From assembly GCF_028640845.1 (NCBI RefSeq), contig NC_080540.1:167963752-168027751 (forward strand): a stretch of DNA of 64,000 nucleotides, given 5' to 3'. Both the position numbers and the translations under genes were made by a program. The notes under the pieces are model-generated. The model had not been told where the DNA came from, did not search any database, and was given only the letters and a program-made list of their open reading frames with translations. Shown here piece by piece: positions 34,701 to 46,900 of the stretch (the first letter of the stretch is position 1; the number at the start of each line of letters is the position of its first letter). Source of the stretch: Ahaetulla prasina (taxonomy: Eukaryota > Chordata > Lepidosauria > Squamata > Colubridae).

Positions 34701-37700
34701 AGTGAGAAATTTGTTAAGTGAGTTTTGCCCCATTTTACGACTTTTCTTGCCACGCTTTTAATAATAATAATAATAATAATAATATTTTAATTTGTATACC
34801 GCCCTTCTCCCGAAGGACTCAGGGCGGTGAACAGGCAGATAAAATATAAATACACACAATAATTAAAAACATCCCTTAAAAAACTAATTTAAATGCCCAA
34901 AATGTTAAAAAACATACTCCCCCGTAAAATCACAAAATTTTAAAAACCCATCCAATAAAAATAAAAATCAGGCTAGTCCAGCCATACGAAATAAATAAGT
35001 TTTAAGTTCGCGGCGAAAGGTCCTAAGGTCAGGTAATTGTCGAAGTCCGAGGGGAAGTTCGTTCCACAGGGTCGGAGCTCTCACAGAGAAGGCCCTCCCC
35101 CTGGGGGCCGCCAGTCGACACTGTTAAATGAATCACTGCAGTTGTTAAATGAAACAACCTGGTTGCTACGTGAATCTGGCTTCCCCGCATTGACTTGGCT
35201 GGTCAGAAAGTCGCCAAAGGCGATTTCCATAACTCCTGGACATGCAACTGTCACAAATGTGAGTCAGTTGTCAAGCATCTGATCATAAATCGCAACTTGG
35301 GCGTTCTCCTGGATGGACGGCTGTCTTTTGAAGACCATTTGACGGCCGTCTCCAGGAGAGCTTTTTACCAGGTTCGCCTGGTTCGCCAGTTGCGCCCCTT
35401 TCTAGACCGGGATGCCCTATGCACGGTCACTCATGCTCTCGTGACGTCTCGTCTGGATTACTGCAATGCTCTCTACATGGGGCTCCCCTTGAAGAGCACC
35501 CGGAGGCTCCAGTTAGTCCAGAATGCGGCTGCGCGGGTGATAGAGGGACCCCTCGTGGCTCCCATGTGACACCTCTCCTGCGCAGACTGCACTGGCTACC
35601 TGTGGCCTTTCGGGTGTGCTTCAAGGTTTTGGTAACTATCTTCAAAGCACTCCATGGCATAGGGCCGGGCTATCTACGGGACCATCTGCTGCCACCGATT
35701 GCCTCCCACCGACCCATGCGCTCTCACAGGGAGGGACTCCTTAGGGTGCCGTCAGCCAGGCAGTGCCGACTGGCGACGCCCAGAGGGAGAGCCTTTTCTG
35801 TGGGGGCTCCCACCCTCTGGAACGAACTTCCCCCAGGTCTTCGTCAACTTTCCGACCTTCGAACCTTTCGCCGCGAGCTTAAGACACACCTATTTATTTG
35901 CGCAGGACTGGATTAGAATTTTAAATTTTAATTTGGTTTTAATGGGGTTTTATTGTTTTTATTGCAATTTTTAACATTCGGCCTTATTTAATAAGTTTTT
36001 TAAATTGGTGTTTTATTCTGTATTTATATGCATGTTTTTTATTAGGCTGTAAACCGCCCTGAGTCCTCTGGGAGATAGGGCGGTATATAAATGTGATTAA
36101 ATAAATAAATAATAAATAAATAAAATAAATCACGTGACCATGGGGATGCTGCAACATTTGTAAGTGTGAAAAATGTTCATAGGTCACTTTTTTCCAGTGC
36201 TGTTGTACCTTCAAACAGCCAATAAGTGATCTGCGGTAAGTCAAGGACTACCTGTGCCATTCTTACTGTATTGGTCCATCCAAAAGGTTGAAGTGAAGAA
36301 GAGTGTGATTGCATTCTCAGTGAATTGGTGCAGATCAGCTGACAGGGCTTTGGATTGTGAATGATTGCATGAATAATGAACAGCAGCCCTTAATAACGAC
36401 CACTGAAGGAGCCCTTGAGCCAATTACCAACCTAGCAAAATTCCTTGTCCTTTGATTCATCCAGCACATGGGAGATGAGCAGGGAAGGGGAATTTAAGGT
36501 GAAGGACGCAAAAAGAAAATCATGTTTTCCCTGGAACTGCAGGAGGCAAACTACATCTTGCCCATAAATCTGCAACCAGCGCAACACACGGAGTATGTGT
36601 GTGTGTGTGTGGGGGGGTGTTACCAACGTGGACTGTGGTGCTTTTTTAAAAGAGGAACATTCTGTACAGGGAGATGGAGGCGGCCTGTGTATGAGCATGT
36701 GGGATTGGCTGCTCCAAGTAAAAGAACTATTCCTGCCCTAGAAAGAAAATGTCAAACACTGACTGTGTTAAATCACAGGCAAAGCAGCCAAAATTGTTTG
36801 GGAGTTGCATACCTTGGTCCCGAGACAAGTGGGGCTTGTACCAGAACTTTGACGTGTCTTGGACAAATTTGACGCTAACCGGGTTCTCTTGCTGGAGATC
36901 TGGAAGAAGCAAAACAAAAGTTTCCTCTCCCAAATGCAGGCAAGCGTAAAGGTTTAACAGACTTTAAAACGTCCACAGTATATATTTGCTACTGAAGGCT
37001 AGAGATGGCTTAGATAACTTATTTGGGGCTTAGACAACTTAGAACTATGCCATCTTCAGTCTGACCTAAGCATAGTACATAAAATTATCTACCACAATGC
37101 CCTACCTGTCAATGACTATTTCAGTTTCAACCACAACAATACACAAGCAAATAATAGATACAAATTCAAGGTAAACCGCTCCAAACTCAATTGCAGAAAA
37201 TATTATTTCAGCAACAGAGTTGTTAATGCCTGGAATACACTACCTGACTCTGTAGTTTCTTCCCCAAACCCCCAAAATTTTAAGTTTAAACTGTCTACAG
37301 TTGACTTCACCCCATTCCTAAGAGTTCTGTAAGGGGCGTGCATAAGCGCACCTGCGTGCCTACCGTCCCTGTCCTAATATTCCTTTTTTACTTACTCTTT
37401 TCATGTATCCAAATTATGTTTATACTTTTACCTGTTATCTTATATCTGATTGACAAATAAATAAATAAATAAATAAATAAAATACATAAAATAAATGGCT
37501 AGATAGCTAATGGGACAGTGGGCTAGACATGATTTGCTTACATAATTAAATTACAATTTTAAGGGTCTGTACAATAATAACTCTTCTTTGAGTCAGCTTG
37601 AGTCCTGCTATTTACTGACACATCCATCCATATACTTTGTAATAGACGACAGGTACGGATGTGACATGCTGCTATCAAGAACAATTTCTTTGACTTCCCA

Positions 37701-37905
37701 ATTTAAACTACAACCTAGGATTTTTCTGGTGATCACCCACTCAGGTGGTAACTGTTTTTGACGCTACTTTGCTTTCTGAGATCAGCCAAGGGGACTAGCT
37801 ACTGCCACACAGCTGGCCTAAACACATAAGAGAATGAGAGAGAGAGAGAGAGAGGGAGAGAGGGAGGGGGAGGGAGGGGGAGGGAGGGGGAGGGAGGGAG
37901 GGAGG

Positions 37906-37944
<39 letters not shown>

Positions 37945-40900
37945 GACAGATCAGTTGCAGGAAGATGTCTATCAAGCAGAGCCATCTGAAGCAAGAAACA
38001 GCCAAGGAGAAAGAGCTGAACCAGCTCGGTGTCTTATATGTAGCTCCTTTTGGAGAAGTCTTGGGTAACGGCCGAGAAATTAAGGGTCTGAGCCAGCAGA
38101 AAAACACTAAGAAAGCAGGCTCAAAGTATGAAGCCACGGTGGCGCAGTGGTTAGAGTGCAGTATTGCAGGCTACTTCTGCTGCCTGCTGGCTGCCTGCAA
38201 TTTGGCAGTTCAGTTCCTACTAGGCTCAAGGTTGACTCAGCCTTCCATCCTTTTGTGGTGGGTAAAATGAGGACCCATATTGTTGGGGGCAATAGGCTGA
38301 CTCTGTAAACCGCTTAGAGAGGGCTGTGAAAGCACTATGAAGCGGTATATAAGTCTAAGTGCTATTTCTATAAAAGCAAAGACTTGAAGGCAGTAGCTAA
38401 TTCTTCCTCAACCCTTCACATTTCAAGCATTTACTTGGAGAACGTTACCTGGGCCAGGTGCAATGCCATCAGGCACCCCAGGGGCAAAGGTGACATGGTG
38501 AGCAGAGCCTGGACTACGCCCGGGTGGTGAGTTCCTCTCCCAGGTCCTGGTGGCCTGCAGGTGATGTTTCTCAGGCAGGGGAGGCTGCTGGGACTCCCGA
38601 GGTTGCTCTCGGCTGCCAGAGCTGCCCTCCGTGCTTGTGTAGTAGGCTGTTGCAATGGGGAAGGCTGGCGTCGGTGAGCCCTGCATATCAGCGATGCCAC
38701 AACCGAGCGCGGGGGGCTGGATGCTGAGGGAGCAGGGCCCAAGAGAGGGGCTGAGGTTGGGACCGTGGGGAAGGCCCTTTGTGTCCACTTCATCTCGCTC
38801 GCTCTGCAGTCTCCCATTGTAGATGGCCGGAGTTGTAAGCGAGGCTGGAGCACCAGAGACTGTCCTGCAGCCAGGAGAGGGCTGGCTGGGGCAGGGAGCC
38901 TTGGGCATGAGCCTCTGGGGCTGCCTCTCCAGGATAGGGCCTGGCTGATGCCCCAGAGCATCTTGAGGGGGCAACTCATGGGGCATCGGCACTGTAGCAC
39001 TAAGGCCACAGGCATCGGAGCCATTTTGATGCTGTTGCCTTTCCAGGAAGGGAGAGTGCTTGGCAGGGGCCGAAGGAGGCCCGTGTGGCGAACTAGAAGC
39101 ACAGTAATTGCGAGAATACAGCTGTGGTGCCTGGAGGCCCGGCCTCTGGGGAGCTCCATTAGCTTGTGGCCTGAAGGCAGGGAAGTGTACAAAAGCCGGC
39201 ATTGGAGATAAGATTTGGGATGGGTTGCCCGAGGAGGTCATCCTCTCCGGGGCTCTTTTGTATCCAGGAGAGGTTTGCTCCTCAAGGTTTGACTGGAGCA
39301 TGTTCTCCAGGGGGCTGGCGGTCTTGTGGCAGAGCTTGCGAGATCCAGGGCTGCAAGGACAACAAGCATAACGTCAGTAAACTTTAGCAGACAATCAGGA
39401 GGAGTTGGGGAGCACCTGACATACACGCAGTGGTGAAATCCAAAGTTTTTTACTACCGGTTCTGGGGGTGTGGCTTGGTGGGGGTGGCAGGGGAAGGATA
39501 CTGCAAAATCCCCATTCCCTCCCCACTCCAGGAGAAGGATGCTGCAAAATCCCCATTCCCTCCCCACTCCTGGGGGAAGGATACTGCAAAATCCCCATTT
39601 CCTCCCCACTCCAGGGGAAGGATACTGCAAAATCCCCATTCCCTCCTCACTCCAGGGGAAGGATACTGCAAAATCCCCATTCCCTCCCCACTCCAGGGAA
39701 CGGATACTGCAAAATCTCCATTCCCACCGGTTCTCCGAACTGGTCAAAATTTCTGCTGTCGGTTCTCCAGAACCTGTCAGAATCTGGATTTCCCCCCTGC
39801 ATACACATATTATTAAAAGTTGCATCTGACAAAGGGAGTTGTAGCTCACAAAAGCTTCTGCCCTTTAATAAAATACGTTCATCGGAAAAGCCTGACTTGG
39901 CCTGATTTTTATTTTTTATTTTTTTGCCCCCACAGACTAACACAATTCTACTTCCATAAAGTTTGGCAGTTATGTCTAATAGGGGGAAATTTCTGGGATT
40001 GCGGTGAAATGCATCCTTTCAATTCCAACAGTGCCGATCCCAAAACACATGTGAAAAAGAACAAAAATCAAAAACCCTCGCAACGTAGGTAAACAAATGC
40101 TACTAGTCCACGGATTTGCTTATTTAGACTAACTGGCCACACTTCCCAGCTTTTTAAAAGTTTCCTTGCTTGTCACTCAAAGGCCGTTTTCGATGCTTCT
40201 TACAAATCTGCACTTAAAGCAACCAGTATCAAGCACCAAGGAAAGGAAAATAAAAAGACTTCTAACAAAATGGTTGTAGACAGAGCTTTGATTTGTTGGC
40301 AAGTTCTGCAAATACAGAAGTACGTACATGAATTGGGGCAGAGGGTCCCCTTTAATTTAGAACATAGAATAATAGTGTTGGAAGGGACCTTGGAAGTCAT
40401 TCTGGACTTTTTGGAAGGCTTGATGGGATGGATACACCTGATCATAGAAAGAATAACACAATAGAGTAATAGAGTTGGAAGCAGGGGTGAAATTCACTTA
40501 CCTTCGCTACCGGTTCGCAAATGTGAGCGGGTGCGCGCCTCCTCTACAAATGCGCAGAGCCTTCTGCACATGTGCAGAGGGTCAAAAATGGGATGTCATG
40601 ACTTCCGGGTGGGTGGGCGGAGCCTCCCAAGGGTTCGCCCAAGCAGGACAGAATCGGCTGAATTTCACCACTGTTTGGAAGGGACATCGGAGGTTCTCCA
40701 GTCCAACCTGCACCCAAGTAGGACCCTCCGTACCATTTCAGACAAATGGCCATCCAGTCTCTTCTTAAAAACCTCCATGATGGAGCCCCCACAACTTCTG
40801 GAGGCAAACTGTTTTTCTAGTTTACATAAATACATTTGACCGAAACAATTATCATTGTAATATATCCGTTAATGTAGCCTTAAAACAAAGTAGAATTAGC

Positions 40901-43900
40901 TCATGTTGTATTTCCTGTCTGGTCTATTTGGCATCGATCCTGCAAGTCTAAAATTACAAGTCTCCCACTGTCTCTTTTCTACCAACTATTCAGTTAGAGA
41001 GGTTCCTTTCTAAATTCCCTAGGCAGCATCTCTTCCCCTTGCCTCTCAAGGCTGTTCCCACGTACTATTACAGCACCAACTGACCTGCCACCTTGTGCAG
41101 CCTTTCTCATCTTTGACATATTCCACCTGGGTGGCTTTAATTTCTAGAGGATGCTGAAAATACCGCCATGGCAGCAATAACTGGAGAACATGACAAGTTC
41201 ATCCACCCATCTGAAAGGCATTAAGACTGGGAAAACGTCACATGCCTATTTGTGGCTACTAATCTTGGCAGTGTTGTCTCAGATTCATTATGAACCATAC
41301 CGTGAAGCAGGGGTGGAATTCACCAGGTTCTGACAGGTTCTGGAGAACCGGTAGCGGAAATTTTGAGTAGTTCGGAGAACTGGCAAATACCATCTTTGCC
41401 TGGCCCCAGAGTGGGGAGGGAATGGGGATTTTGCAGTATCCTTCCCCTGGAGTGGGGTGAGAATGGAGATTTTGCAGTATCCTTCCCCTGCCATGCCCAA
41501 CCAAGCCATGCCCACCAAATCACAACATGCCCACCAAGCCACGCCCACAGAACCAGTAGTAAAAAAAATTGAATTCCATCACTGCCGTGAAGTCAATGTC
41601 AACTTCTAGTGGTCATCTAGACAAACATTCTCCAGGATGATCTGTCCCTGGTTTGGTCTTTCAAGGCTTCCAACAATGCACCTATTGCTACTGGAGAACC
41701 ATGGCTCACGTGGTTAAGATGCTGGGTTGGAGGTTAGCAAGCTTGCATTTAAGACCCATGTGTTGCCATGTGGCGGGGTGAGCTCCTGTCCTTCACTCCA
41801 GCTCCTGAAAAAATCCCCCAACTGGGCATTCCTCCCTTCCCAGCCAATGATGATGTCACCGGTGAATCCTTTCAACCCGGAAGCACCTTAGTGCTTCTGA
41901 CACGAGGGCGATGCGATCTATTGCTGTTGTAATTGAATCCATCTCCCTTGTGGCGGGTTACCTTCATCTCTTCAGTTCTATCATTTCCAGTATCACAGAT
42001 TTCTCAAGAGAACGAGGTCTTTTAGATAATATGTTCAAAAATATGATAATCTGAGACCGGTCCTTTGCACTTCAAGTGAGAACTGGTGCTGATTTGCTGA
42101 TGACTCCTTTGTTTCTTTCCTTGGCGACCTACAGCCAATATTTATGTGGCTGTATGTTGTAGGAAATCTTCACCTCGAACTAAAGTTCAAGGAGTATTAT
42201 TGTTCTGTTCCCCAAGGAAGCCTTGCATATTTCAAGGCACTGAAAGGTTTTCCAGAATAGCACTGCGTTACAAGCACAGATTCAAGCGTAAACTCAGAGT
42301 CACGCTAGTTTTCACTCTTAACCAGAGATGGGCTGCTGGGGGTTCTCAGGGGTTTGGGAGAACCTCTAGCTAAGATTCTGTACAGTTTGGAGAACCCCCA
42401 AATCCCACTCCTGGCTGGCCCCACCCACCCAGCCCCTCCCAGGAGTCCCCACGCAGCCCGTTTTGGATGCAGGTAAATGCAAGGCACGTGCGGAGGCTCA
42501 GGGAGGGTGAAAAATGGGCCTTTCGGAAGTTTGGGAGGGCCTCCAGAGCCTGGGGAGGCCGTTGATGCCCTCTCAGAGGCTTGAGGAAAGCCTCCAGAGC
42601 CCAGGGAGGTAAAATTGCCGCCCCTGCCGTGGTGCAGGGGGCCGACTAGGCCACGCCCACCATGGCCGTGCCCACCCAGCAACCTGGCAGAGAATCCTTT
42701 TCTAAAATTTTTGAAGCCCACCCCTGACCCTAAGAAATGACTAAGAAGGCTCAGTGCACTCAGACATAAAGATACCTGTTGTTGTTGAATACAGGACTGC
42801 TGGTGTGCACAGGCATGGGAGAGCTAGACTCATCTGTACAAGCAGCTCGGACCTCCTGCCGATGAGGTTGTAGGGAGGCGGGCAGGTCTTGCCAGGGGAT
42901 GCCCTCCCTGCAGTCTTGAAGCTCTAAGGAAAAGGAATGGAAGATGTGCACAAGACTATCAGTAAAGACATAAATAACTTCATATGAACTCAGTCCCGAT
43001 TCTGGTGTGCATGCCTTGAACACCAGTCTGGAGAATGTCTGGACCTTCTCAATGTTGACGAATTATTCCCAAGATAGATCAACAATTGCCGCTAGGAACT
43101 CCACCTGGAAAACTACTCTTCCTCGCTTCTTGTCCTTCCCAAGGGAAAACCTAACTAACAGCAAAGCCAGCCGGCTGATTTGGGACACTCTGCATTTAAA
43201 AAAGAAGAGAATATAGCAATGGATTGGGATGGTGGATTAGGGAAAACCCAAGAGCAAATCCTCACTCAACTATGAAACTAATTGGGTGGCTTTGGACTGT
43301 CTGGTCCTATTCAACAGAATTTGCCTCAATGGTTATTAGGAAGAAAAAAGGGAAAGGGAGAGGTGCATTGTATATATTGCCCTGAGCTCCTATTTTTGAA
43401 GGAAAGTAGGCTATAAATGACATAAAGATCAAAAATACCCGCTTAGCAGGTTATTTGTAGCCCCCCAGAGGATCCTAGAAATGGAATTGCTGCCAATAGG
43501 GTTCATAAAAATAAAACAAGCCTACACAGAATTATCTGGTTTTATTGCATTGCTTAGAGTCAGGAGCAGGGAAATTCACTAGGGGTCTGCCTAGGTCAAT
43601 ATTCCCTGAAACCTAGGAAAGAAGCAATATTGTAATCAAAGAATCACCAATGTGGAAGTTGAAACCCTGCGAAGACTGGCAGGGCAGGAAAGACCCCACT
43701 CCCCCTTATACTGATGATATGTAATGAAATGTTTGCAAGAAAGCAACCAAGGCAGGGTTGGTTTCAAAACCCGTCGCTCTCGGTTCACTCATGGGCGCGT
43801 GCACGCTCACGCACGACATGCACAGAAGTGTCCGGGTGGGTGGGCAGAGCCTCCGCCGCTGCTGCTACCAGTTCTCCCGATCCGGGGCGAACTGGTAGCA

Positions 43901-46900
43901 ACCCACCACTGAAGCAAGGTCAGAGAGCACTAAGAATCCAACAGAGGGGCGTTTCTCAGCCTGGTCACTTGTAACATAAGTGAACTTGACTTACAACTGG
44001 ATGCTTAGCAACCAGTTGCTAAGCGACTCTGAGTCGCTTAGCGATTTAGGACTACTTACAACCCAGATTCAAAGTTCCAGGGATTGCTCTGCCCCCAAAC
44101 AACACAGCCATATTTATGGCAGCATCTTGCGGTCATGTTTTAGCAGAGTTTTGCTGAAAACCAGCCTTTCCTTCCAATCTTCAGCAAAACTGTGCCCATA
44201 GCAAACCACCGGCAGAACAGAACAGAATAACAGAGGGGGAAGGAACCTTGGAGGTCTTGTAGACTAACCCGCTGCTCAGGCAGAATACCATTTCAGACAA
44301 ATGGTCATCCAATCTCTTCTTAAAAACTTCCAGTGTTGGAGCATTCACAACTTCTGGAGGCAAGTTGTTCCACTGATTTATTTTTTGAAAAGAAAATTGC
44401 TTAACCTGGCAGTCACTTAATGTCCATGGTGGCCACTTTATGATTGTTGTCTTAGCTTAACAATCACCCCAAAAAGATCATGAAATTGGTTGGTCATGTG
44501 ACTGACCTGTTTTACAAATGTCATGACTTACAACCATGATGGGAAGCCCCCATTACAGTTGTAAGTCAAGGACTGTCTGTACTAAGGGCTGGTCCTGCTG
44601 TATTTTTTTCCCTCCCGATGTTCTTTTTCTAGTCCCAAATATTATGATTACTGGCCCTTTTTTCTATTTTTTTAAAAAAATGTATTATTACTGTTCAGGT
44701 CAGAAAAAGGATCCCTTCTTTTCTTGCCTCTTTCTCCTGTTTTAGAGAAGGAGCAATTTTTACTCCTGTCACTCACCACATGGTTGTTCTGTGGAGGGTG
44801 GCAGTAAGTATCCATCATTGCCCTCTGGGAGTTCATATCCATGTTTGCGGGATGGTGGATACAGCGGGCTGGTTGGTGAAATGGAGCCTGAGTGAGGAGA
44901 CCCCAAGTACCCTGATGTGTAGGGGGAGAGGCAGGGCTTGACTGGGACTCTGCCACAGGTATATCCAGGTGGAACTGGATGGTAGGCTGAGCCATAGCGA
45001 GGATAAGCAAATGCCTCTGCATTGTCTTCTGTTATTTTGGGCCTCTGGTGGGCTGGATACCCGTGGCCTAAATGAGTGGCCATTACATTGGGCTCAAAGT
45101 TAAAAGCCTGATGATGGGGCATGGAATGGGGCCCATAGCTGGTTGGCATTAGAATAGGCACCGGCTGACCACCCCGGTGGAGAGGATGATGAAGCACGGG
45201 GGGCCTCTCTACCCCCCAGAAGTCCGGTTCCTGATCCAGGTGTAAGTTGTATAAGGAAGCCAGGGGCAGCCTTGATTCTTCCCGTGCCGCTTCTTGGCAA
45301 TCTTGGCATGGGCATAAAAAGGTAGGCTGGTCCTCCAAGATAAGTAGCTCATTGGGCTCCCGCCGGTTAGGACTGTGAGGAGGAGGCGGCAGCAGCTCAT
45401 GGCCATAGGGGTAGGTATGGGGCTGTAGGCCCTCGGAAAGGGAACGAAAGATACGTCGTTTCTCCTCATACCCCTCCGGGTGCAGGTGAGAGTGCCCCCC
45501 GTTATGGATGGGCTGCCGCCGCTCCAAAACACTTTCCGGCCTATAATAGGACATATTGCGAGGTCTCTCGGGGCTGTGGGAGCAATAATCCAGACGGCAA
45601 GAACAATGGCGGGCCAGGCCAGAACGCGGAGGTTGGTAGGAGAAAGAGTTTCCTGGCTGGCCTATGTCAGAAAGTTCATCCTCTAAGATGGCTGTCTCTC
45701 TCTCTTTAGTGGCAGGAGGGGAAACTGAATGAGAACAAGACCCTTCGCTCGGCTGCTGAGGCTGGACGCCAAAGCCTCCCAAGAGCCGATCCAACTCTTC
45801 CTTCTCAGCGGGGGTGGGCTGAGGCCTGGATGGAGGCGTGTTGTCTTCCGCCTTCTCGGTTAGCATAGAGGAGTGTCCTGAGTCACTGCTGATGGACAGG
45901 AGGCGCCCACCCTGTGGCGGTGGAGACTCTAGGCTGCCTGGGCTGCCATTGCTGGAGGAGAAGTGACTCAGCTCGTTTTTCTTCTTGACCCGTGCATACA
46001 GGCTTCCGTCCAGAGGACCCCGAGTGTGTAAGACATCTGCAAAGGAAAAGAGAGGAACCATGGTCAAAGGGTTGTAGGCAGCGATGGTATTCAGCCAGTT
46101 CTATCCGATTTGGGCGGTTCAGTCATTAGGTGAAGCGGTCATTAAATGAAACTGCAATTGTGCCGAGGATCTTATTTTAGCTTTTCTTTGATTTACAGAC
46201 CTGCGAAAGTCATAAATGCAAGAAATGATCATAAAGTTACTACGATAAAGTGAACAATACAAGGTAATACTGTTAGGTACCAAACATCTTTGTTTTTTAA
46301 TCAGCGATCAAGTCAATCTATTTCAATTAAGTAGTCTAGGGATTTTCCATTAGATTTCACCTCTAATTCAATGCAGGTAGTCCTCGACTTACCACAGTTC
46401 GTTTAGTGACCGTTCAAAGTTACAACGGTACTAAAAAAAAGAGACTCGTGACTGTTTTTCACACGACCATTGCAGCATTCTCATGGTCACATGATCAAAA
46501 TTCAGGAGCTTGGCAACTGACTCTTATTTATGACGCTGTCCTGGGATCACGTTTTGTGACCTTGGACAAAGACAATGGGGAAGTCGGATTCACTAACAAC
46601 CCTGTCCCTAATTGAACCACTGAAGTGATTCACTGAACAACTGCGTCAAGAAAGGTCATAAAATGGGGCAAAATTCACACAACAAATGTCTCACTTAGCA
46701 ACAGAAATGTCGGGCTCGATTGTGGCCGTAAATCGAGGATTACCTGTAGTACCGTTTAAATTTAAGCATTTTAGCCCAGCAGAGGGCAGTAGTCCACTAC
46801 TGCTTATCCAGAGATGCATTTACTTTGATAGATACAAACACGAAGCAGCCTTAAGAAGCCCTTATCCACCCTCCCATTAATCTAAGTCATTCTAAGTTAG

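Larger units (their letters stand above)
34657..36254. mobile_element. TA-MITE copy E broken by two L2 fragments
   Basis: The left end caggtggtcctcgacttacg at 34657 and the right end gtaagtcaaggactacctg ending at 36254 are the two ends of one MITE. Its middle (35120-35283) lies between two L2 LINE fragments in opposite orientation. Confidence 0.7.

Noticed and set aside
39238..39943. 203-codon and overlapping frames with a repeated [13 protein letters not shown] peptide
   Set aside because: These are translations of the ~41-bp minisatellite in a MITE, open in several frames because of the repeat.
46036..46067. ATG at 46067 as the start of a separate 432-codon gene
   Set aside because: The region upstream of 46036 is intron ending in a cag acceptor; the exon joins the previous TNS2 exon in frame.
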